From: CAWELS01 sp964468205
GTDB lineage: Bacteria > Acidobacteriota > Terriglobia > Bryobacterales > Bryobacteraceae
Direction: 5' to 3'
Length of the DNA: 10,308 nt
NCBI GenBank assembly: GCA_964468205.1
Contig: CAYXVG010000119.1
Coordinates: 1 to 10,308, forward strand
Made by a program: the position numbers and the translations under genes. Position 1 is the first letter of the stretch. Every line of letters begins with the position of its first letter. The notes under the pieces were generated by a model. That model worked only from the letters and a program-made list of their open reading frames with translations, was not told where the DNA came from and did not search any database. Positions 6,522 to 10,308 of this stretch are shown here, one piece after another.

Positions 6522-7497
6522 CGCTTGTCGTTTCTGGAAATAGCCCTTTCCGTTTTATCCACAGCAAAGCCTGAGATATTAGGGCAAGTGTTGGAAGCTC
6601 AATGAGCGGACCGATGACCAGAGCGAGTACAACAAGTGGCTCATCCGGGAAAGCAACAACAGCGATAGCTAAGGCAATGGGTGAGTTCCTGGCCAGCGTT
6701 GTGTAACTCAGGGATACAAAGTTCTCGTAGGTGCTCTTAAGCCATTTACTGATCACAAATGCGAGCGCCAGATTGCCACCGAAGAAGAGCATGAGGGGCA
6801 GCAGCAGATGAAGCAATAGCTGTGGCCTCTGCGTAATTGCGAGACCTTCTGATGCAAAGACCGCCACAATGGCCAGTGATAGCCATACAATTTGGGCCGG
6901 CTGAACCACACGCTGTACCCTTTGCTCCAGCCAAGAATCCGATCTGTAGCGAACGATGAGATATCGGAACGCATTCGCCGCTATGAGTGGCAGTAATAAC
7001 ACCAGGGCAATGCTTTCAAGAATGAGGCCCCACTCGAGTGGAAACACCGTGCCAGCCAACAAGAGGAGATAAACAGGCAGAAACACGAGTTGCAGCGCCA
7101 AGTTGACCGGCAGCAACGCTGTGCTCAATGTCAGATTGCCTCTGGAAATACCCGTAAACACGAGATACCAATCGGTGCAGGGCGTAACCATCAACATCAG
7201 GAATCCGACCCACAGTGCGGGTTGTTCACCCAGAAACAGCCAGCCAATAAGCCATGCAAAGAGAGGCGTCCACGCAAAATTGATAACCAAACTGGCTATT
7301 GCGATGCGGCGAAACTGAAAAGCATTTGCAAAGCCTTGCAGCGGGACATGTAGAAACACGCCGGTGAGCATGAGCATCAGCAGGGGCACGATGAAATATC
7401 CTGCATACTGAGCCACCGCGGGCGCTTGGCCCAGAGCAAGCCCGGCAAGGACCGCGGCGAGGATCACGAATGATTGTGCTTTCTCTACGAACGTCAT
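6499..7497 (-). CDS. ACR3/bile acid:sodium symporter-family permease (possible arsenite efflux)
   Basis: Polytopic membrane protein of about 332 residues, about ten hydrophobic segments, of the bile acid:sodium symporter/ACR3 superfamily. The segment MLMVTPCTDWYLVFTGISRG holds a Cys after Pro, at the place of the conserved metalloid-site Cys of ACR3 arsenite exporters, and SYTTLARNSPIALAIAV matches the second conserved region. Arsenite or antimonite export is thus plausible, but this branch differs from classical ACR3 and no ars genes are near. I chose ATG at 7497 (MTFVEKAQSF) because family members begin just before this segment and AGAAG precedes it; the frame is open to a GTG at 7533. The gene looks richer in A+T than its neighbours. 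It ends inside its attC, so it is a cassette gene. Confidence 0.82.
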   Translation of the reverse strand: MTFVEKAQSFVILAAVLAGLALGQAPAVAQYAGYFIVPLLMLMLTGVFLHVPLQGFANAFQFRRIAIASLVINFAWTPLFAWLIGWLFLGEQPALWVGFLMLMVTPCTDWYLVFTGISRGNLTLSTALLPVNLALQLVFLPVYLLLLAGTVFPLEWGLILESIALVLLLPLIAANAFRYLIVRYRSDSWLEQRVQRVVQPAQIVWLSLAIVAVFASEGLAITQRPQLLLHLLLPLMLFFGGNLALAFVISKWLKSTYENFVSLSYTTLARNSPIALAIAVVAFPDEPLVVLALVIGPLIELPTLALISQALLWIKRKGLFPETTSGLTSRRN

Positions 7498-7546
7498 CAG
7501 TCTTCTGGGCACTCCTACGAGAGGGTTTGGCACTGACGGTATAGCG

Positions 7547-7648
7547 GCCTAACGGCTTGCGCGTAAGCCGCGAGCCGAGGTGGCGCGGGACGTGCGCGGG
7601 TACGGACCGGGATACCGCGGGATCCGTAGCTTCACGCGCTTGTTATGC
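7547..7648 (-). other. attC recombination site (102 bp), cassette without a gene
   Basis: Minus strand runs from GCATAAC to GTTAGGC. Inner arms GCGCGTAAGC and GCTTCACGCGC (plus strand) pair perfectly except for one extrahelical base. The middle shares 24 identical bases (7574-7597) with 10223-10246 in another attC. Only about 40 bases separate it from the preceding attC, so its cassette has no ORF. Confidence 0.88.
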
Positions 7649-7688
7649 GTCTCTGTCGATCAACTGACCTTGCGCGTTGCGCCCGTGT

Positions 7689-7756
7689 GTCTTACGACTC
7701 GGGCATCACCCGCCGCCGCGCCGTTCGCGGCGATCGGGTGCATGCCCTGGTTAGAG
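7689..7756 (-). other. attC-like recombination site (68 bp), GGCT-like cassette
   Basis: Minus strand runs from CTCTAAC to GTAAGAC, each one mismatch from consensus. Inner arms GGGCATCACCC and GGGTGCATGCCC (plus strand) are complementary with one extra base. The outer boxes are less exact than in the other sites, so the 3' limit is uncertain. It follows the stop codon at 7782 by 25 bases. Confidence 0.7.
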
Positions 7757-7781
7757 CGCCCCTCCTGTCAGAGCTTCTCTC

Positions 7782-8405
7782 TTAGTCCTGCCTTACTTCT
7801 TCCGCGTTCCGGAGAATCTTGGACAATGCACCTTCAAGACTTGACGTGCCAGTTTCCCGTAATATCTCATCTTCATAGCCTGGCATCAGCGGCGTTGAGA
7901 TACCTTGTCGTTTTACCGACATCAGGTAACTGATGCCATCCTTGCCGGTCTTCCCGGCGTTGGCTTTGGCGCTCTCGATAGCGAGTTTGGCAAGCTTCGC
8001 AGCGCTTAGGTCTGTGATATTGGCCCCAAGCTTCGTATACAGTACAACATCGATTCCAGCGAAGTTTTCCAGTCGCTCCACTATCATCTTGTTTGGACCC
8101 GGTTTGGATGGAGCGCTGTAGTGCTTGTCGGAGCATTCGTTCCTTGTCTCTCTCCGCCACAACAAGTCTTCCGCCTTCTCCAGGCTAACGCCTGCCTTTA
8201 GGACAAGAATTGTGGCTTCGACGCGGCAGCCCCCGCTATCGACGGGTACAACTGTGGGCGCATCATCTCGTGTTGAACTTTTCCGGGCAAACTCTATCGC
8301 GAATGGAGTTTCGATGCTTTTTCGCCGTTCACGAATGAGCGGTTCAATTTCTTTTCCTGGCTCTTCAATCAAAGATCCGTAGGCAAGAATTCCAATGCTA
8401 CTCAT
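7782..8405 (-). CDS. Gamma-glutamylcyclotransferase-fold (GGCT/AIG2-like) cassette protein
   Basis: Predicted 207-residue soluble protein. It opens with SIGILAYGSLIEEPG; a YGS[NL] motif right after the first beta strand is the signature of the GGCT/AIG2-like fold, whose members form 5-oxoproline from gamma-glutamyl compounds or have unknown substrates. VVLYTKLG farther on may correspond to a later core strand, but I cannot place the catalytic Glu with certainty. The second half is helical and Lys/Ala-rich (SAAKLAKLAIESAKANAGK) and unlike minimal GGCT enzymes. There is no clear Shine-Dalgarno before the ATG. It lies between two attC sites, so it is a cassette gene. The fold call is moderate and the enzymatic role is open. 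Confidence 0.72.
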   Translation of the reverse strand: MSSIGILAYGSLIEEPGKEIEPLIRERRKSIETPFAIEFARKSSTRDDAPTVVPVDSGGCRVEATILVLKAGVSLEKAEDLLWRRETRNECSDKHYSAPSKPGPNKMIVERLENFAGIDVVLYTKLGANITDLSAAKLAKLAIESAKANAGKTGKDGISYLMSVKRQGISTPLMPGYEDEILRETGTSSLEGALSKILRNAEEVRQD

Positions 8406-8423
8406 CGGTGAGGTTCCCGAAAC

Positions 8424-8490
8424 GCAAAACGACTTAGGCGTTCAGCCGCTGCCCTGCTTGTGGGTGGTCGTCTGCAACGCCGAGTTAGCC
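8424..8490 (-). other. attC-like recombination site (67 bp), 115-aa unknown cassette
   Basis: Minus strand runs from GGCTAAC to GTTTTGC; the second box departs from GTTRRRY. Inner arms GGCGTTGCAG and CTGAACGCC are perfectly complementary apart from one extrahelical G. The preceding gene stops inside it (8442-8444). Confidence 0.8.
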
Positions 8491-8789
8491 CGTTGGATCT
8501 CCTCGCTGTAGATATCGATATGGGTCGAGTTGCAATTCGTGACGTGCCCCCAACAGCAGTGGTAGGCGCGAGCCCGCTCCTTTTTGTCACTCATGAACCG
8601 GAGGACGCGTTCATTCGCATGCTTTCCTCTTTTGCCACAGGTAGCCGCGACGATAAACGCTGCCTTGATGCCCGTGGTGTGATACGTGAGGCTCGGGTTG
8701 GCCAAGACGTGTGTGTATGCCTCGTCGAAACTCATCGGATTGTTGGCACGCCCGATATGTGGACCAAGGTTCGGTTTCACCACTCTCAC
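8442..8789 (-). CDS. Hypothetical cassette protein with a Cys/His-rich C-terminal motif
   Basis: 115-residue protein that I do not recognise with certainty. It is likely real: the GTG start is preceded by GGAGGT at good spacing, the frame fills the space between attC-related sequences, and the TGA stop lies inside the attC. After a possible amphipathic start (NPMSFDEAYTHVLANP) comes a strand-like stretch (IKAAFIVAATCGKRGK), then ERARAYHCCWGHVTNCNSTH at residues 71-90, whose Cys, His, Asn and Trp look like a metal-binding or nucleic-acid-binding site. The last 15 or so residues (QTTTHKQGSG) are encoded by attC and probably carry no function. No signal peptide or membrane segment is seen. Confidence 0.7.
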   Translation of the reverse strand: MRVVKPNLGPHIGRANNPMSFDEAYTHVLANPSLTYHTTGIKAAFIVAATCGKRGKHANERVLRFMSDKKERARAYHCCWGHVTNCNSTHIDIYSEEIQRANSALQTTTHKQGSG

Positions 8790-8949
8790 CGATTCTACCT
8801 CCGGTCAGCTAACAACGTTGAAGCTAAGCGGGCGGGCACAAGCGCGGCTATGGCCGGTCCCGAGATCAATGAAGTAACGCACCTGCACGAACCCATTCTA
8901 CTGCGGCGTATTCCGATCAGCAGCGCGGATTCATGTGAGCGCTATGTGC
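8790..8949. other. Leader of the 115-aa cassette with an attC right-half-like sequence
   Basis: This 160-base stretch has no convincing gene. On the minus strand, CGCTTAGCTTCAACG then TTGTTAGCTG (about 8807-8830) resembles the 3' half (L'-R') of an attC, but no matching 5' half lies upstream and no GTT occurs on the plus strand between 8831 and 8949. A 33-codon minus-strand frame (8795-8896) ends in the TAG that overlaps the GGAGGTAG ribosome-binding site of the next gene; it lacks its own ribosome-binding site. This may be a decayed or fused short cassette, or a long leader. Confidence 0.4.
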
Positions 8950-9016
8950 GCATAACGGCCTGGGCGTTCACCGGCCCGCCGCCTTTGGGCGCGTCTGGTG
9001 CAACGCCTTGTTAAGC
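8950..9016 (-). other. attC recombination site (67 bp), hicA-hicB cassette
   Basis: Minus strand runs from GCTTAAC to GTTATGC. Inner arms GGCGTTCACC and GGTGCAACGCC (plus strand) are complementary except for one extra base. The TAA stop of hicB lies within the first box. Confidence 0.88.
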
Positions 9017-9226
9017 GGCGCTCACGTCGACAAAGTCACTCTCAGACGCTGGTGAAGGCACAGGCAGGCCGTCTTGCCTGAGGCCCTCGATGTGGAAATC
9101 GATCGCCTCGCGGATGAGTTGCACCACTTCTTCTCTTGTCTCGCCAACGGCGACGCAGCCAGGGAGGTCCGGTACGTGAGCTCCCCAGCTATTTTCGCCC
9201 CGCTCGATTACGACCATGTAGCGCAT
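9011..9226 (-). CDS. hicB: HicB-family antitoxin (second pair)
   Basis: 71-residue HicB-family antitoxin. MRYMVVIERGENSWGAHVPDLPGCVAVGETREEVVQLI followed by EAIDFHIEGLRQDGLPVPSP is a near-archetypal short HicB. I chose the ATG at 9226 because family members start MRYMVVIE and GAGG lies about eight bases upstream; a GTG at 9241 would overlap the restored hicA stop as GTGA and add five residues. The frame is intact. Its last two codons and TAA stop are supplied by the attC. It sits downstream of the toxin gene, the common HicAB order, opposite to the pair at 5988-6406. No DNA-binding domain is fused. Confidence 0.92.
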   Translation of the reverse strand: MRYMVVIERGENSWGAHVPDLPGCVAVGETREEVVQLIREAIDFHIEGLRQDGLPVPSPASESDFVDVSAA

Positions 9227-9237
9227 AACAGTATGCC

Positions 9238-9425
9238 TCACTTTTTCAGGCCGGACTGCTTAAGGAAGGCGTTGAGCGTGCCCGGCGGAGGTCAACTCCT
9301 GGCTTTCCAGCCACGGTCACGGTTGCGGGCTTGCTGGGGTGCTTGAACTGTCTGTGTCTCCCTCTGGTCCGCGCCAGTCGCCACCCACCCTCCTCCAGCA
9401 GGCGCACCACATCTCTGACCTTCAA
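9238..9425 (-). pseudogene. hicA: HicA-family toxin, frameshifted near the C-terminus
   Basis: HicA-family mRNA interferase frame starting at TTG (9423-9425) with GGAGG five bases upstream. It reads KVRDVVRLLEEGGWRLARTRGRHRQFKHPSKP and then ATVTVAGKPG, which is archetypal and keeps the catalytic His in GRHRQF. After GVDL the frame runs out of register (RRARSTPSLSSPA, stop at 9246). In the alternate frame the DNA encodes TLNAFLKQSGLKK with a stop at 9238, the expected HicA C-terminus, overlapping the hicB GTG as GTGA. Span length (188) also fits loss of one base, most simply a G in the plus-strand run around 9284-9291. This is either a true toxin-killing mutation or a sequencing error. The frame is open upstream to 9620 but that part is attC. 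Confidence 0.85.
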
Positions 9426-9452
9426 GCTTCCTCCAGCTTCGCATATCCTGCC

Positions 9453-9551
9453 GCTTAACGGCCTGCCGCTCAGCCGTGAGCGGCGCAGTAGACCTCCCAG
9501 TTCACCGGAATCGTTCGCGCGCCGCTCGGCTGCTGCAGCGGCGTGTTGGGC
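9453..9551 (-). other. attC recombination site (99 bp), 206-aa unknown cassette
   Basis: Minus strand runs from GCCCAAC to GTTAAGC, both consensus. Inner arms CCGCTCAGC and GCTGCAGCGG (plus strand) are complementary except for one extrahelical base. It lies ten bases after the stop of the upstream gene and 28 bases before the TTG of hicA. Confidence 0.88.
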
Positions 9552-9561
9552 GGCTTCAGTG

Positions 9562-10182
9562 TCATCTTCCGGCCTCCTTAGACTTTCCTTTGATCTTGAG
9601 AAGCTCCTTTTCGAGATCACGCAGTTCGTTGACCAACGGTGTTAACGGCACTACATTGGCGAGAATGATCTCGCCGCTCTCAGGATCGAACTTCAGCGAC
9701 CAAGGATCTGCGTTTGGAAACTCTCGCTTCAACTTCGCTGCGGCCCCTGATAGTTGCCCGGTATTTTTCCGGTACGCCCCCCTCAACTCGTCCCAATGCT
9801 CGTAGTTATGCCGGAGGAGCCACAGCCCCCTGTGCGCATCCTTCGAAATCTGAATCACTTGCCTCACGGGTTTCTTGGCTCTACGGATTGCGCGGTCCAG
9901 GTTACCGCCAGCAACGGTCAGCATGTGCTCGTCGTAAGAAGTCTTCGAAAAGTGCCGCTGCCTATATACGCTGGGACGATTATTCCACGCCTTGAACTCC
10001 TCGCGTAAGCTCTTCGTCAGCCTGCGAAATTGCAAACGAACTGACCACGACCAATGGAGCAAGTCCCCTACAGCTTCTTCGGTTGGATCGGGTGTTTCCT
10101 GAGAGAATGTCGTGCGTTTCAACGGACCCACAAACTTGAAGGTGACTGCTACGGTTTGCCGCCCGTGGTGTCTGTCTTTCAT
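9562..10182 (-). CDS. Hypothetical cassette protein with HEPN-like RX4H motif
   Basis: 206-residue protein of unknown function. I chose the ATG at 10182 because the upstream extension of the frame (to 10284) is attC sequence; the start is 14 bases from the attC and lacks a good Shine-Dalgarno. The protein is helical and basic. Residues 119-132 read GLWLLRHNYEHWDE, where RHNYEH (124-129) fits the R-X4-6-H motif of HEPN ribonuclease-type domains, in a helix as expected. DEHMLTVAGGNLDRAIRRAKK (84-104) would be an earlier helix. Residues about 184-200 (VNELRDLEKELLKIKGK) could form a short coiled coil. HEPN assignment is an inference; it could be a non-catalytic HEPN protein or an unrelated helical protein. 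It is the first complete cassette gene in the window. Confidence 0.75.
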   Translation of the reverse strand: MKDRHHGRQTVAVTFKFVGPLKRTTFSQETPDPTEEAVGDLLHWSWSVRLQFRRLTKSLREEFKAWNNRPSVYRQRHFSKTSYDEHMLTVAGGNLDRAIRRAKKPVRQVIQISKDAHRGLWLLRHNYEHWDELRGAYRKNTGQLSGAAAKLKREFPNADPWSLKFDPESGEIILANVVPLTPLVNELRDLEKELLKIKGKSKEAGR

Positions 10183-10195
10183 GTCAGTCGTGTCC

Positions 10196-10297
10196 GCCCA
10201 ACGACTTGGCAATAACCTGCGGGCCGAGGTGGCGCGGGACGTGCGCATGCACCGCTCGTGACACCGCAGGACCGTCAGGTTCATTGCCTTGTTGGGC
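10196..10297 (-). other. attC recombination site (102 bp) of a cassette mostly outside the window
   Basis: Minus strand runs from GCCCAAC to GTTGGGC, perfect consensus and fully complementary to each other. Inner arms GGCAATAACCTG and CAGGTTCATTGCC (plus strand) pair except for one extrahelical base, making this the cleanest attC here. Its central part shares 24 bases with the site at 7547-7648. A TAA at 10302-10304 just before it could be the stop of the next gene, outside the window. Confidence 0.92.
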
Positions 10298-10308
10298 GGC
10301 CTTACAGG

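Larger units (their letters stand above)
5987..10297 (-). mobile_element. Integron gene-cassette array (no integrase in window)
   Basis: Seven attC-like sites and one half-site separate single genes or two-gene toxin-antitoxin units, all on the minus strand, with attC following each unit. Five sites show inner arms complementary except for one extra base, the extrahelical-base signature needed for integrase recognition of folded attC. Several genes end inside their attC. Gene content (two hicAB pairs, small unknown proteins, a permease, a GGCT-like protein) is typical of sedentary chromosomal integrons. attI and intI, if present, should lie beyond 10308, upstream of the first cassette; otherwise this is a CALIN cluster. 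Confidence 0.85.

Noticed and set aside
7658..7664. GATCAAC as the outer box of the attC after the GGCT-like gene
   Set aside because: It pairs poorly with the GTTAGAG box; GTCTTAC at 7689 sits directly beside the complementary inner arms and fits better.
8795..8896. 33-codon minus-strand frame upstream of the 115-aa gene
   Set aside because: No ribosome-binding site and no recognisable features; mentioned only in the intergenic entry as a possible leader peptide.
8460..9014. 184-codon plus-strand frame across two attC sites
   Set aside because: It is antisense to the 115-aa gene with its strong ribosome-binding site and reads through attC structures.
9222..9228. GCATAAC resembling an attC box at the hicB start
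   Set aside because: It is inside the hicA-hicB junction with no partner box or inner arms; a chance match.
5987..10297. CRISPR array or IS element explanation for the repeated structures
   Set aside because: The repeats are not regularly spaced identical units, and no transposase frame or terminal inverted repeats are present; attC sites explain them.

Overview
The window has two unrelated halves, and every convincing gene is on the minus strand. The organism looks like a high-GC soil or sediment bacterium. An ECF-type sigma factor beside a kinase-RDD protein, with an acyltransferase downstream, suggests Acidobacteriota (Solibacter/Bryobacter-like). Planctomycetota or Verrucomicrobiota are possible. 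This assignment is an inference from gene content.

Left half (1-5600), probable signalling operon, read right to left. It encodes an ECF sigma factor (4555-5289), an 881-residue zinc-ribbon/Ser-Thr kinase/RDD protein with a second, degenerate kinase-like region and a second RDD domain (1839-4484), and a membrane acyltransferase-3 protein with an ankyrin-repeat block inserted between membrane segments (72-1799). Gaps are 70 and 39 bases and no anti-sigma gene is present. A perfect 55-base direct repeat (1-55 and 5543-5597) brackets the block.

Right half (5987-10297), integron gene-cassette array. Seven recognisable attC sites lie at 6462-6521, 7547-7648, 7689-7756, 8424-8490, 8950-9016, 9453-9551 and 10196-10297, with a lone half-site at 5987-5993. 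Most pair an RYYYAAC-type box with a GTTRRRY-type box, and in five the inner arms are complementary except for one extrahelical base, the hallmark of attC. All cassette genes point the same way (minus), and several stop codons lie inside their attC. No integrase gene is visible. If one exists it should lie beyond 10308; otherwise this is a CALIN (attC cluster lacking an integrase).

Cassette content in transcription order: a 206-aa unknown with a HEPN-like RX4H motif; a hicA-hicB pair whose hicA is frameshifted; a 115-aa Cys/His-motif unknown; a GGCT-fold-like protein; a cassette with no gene; an ACR3/bile-acid-symporter-family permease; and a hicB-hicA pair whose HicA has Asp where the catalytic His is expected. 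Both HicB antitoxins look intact while both toxins carry lesions. Between the array and the sigma operon is a roughly 700-base boundary region with a weak membrane-protein ORF, a strong hairpin and one copy of the 55-base repeat.
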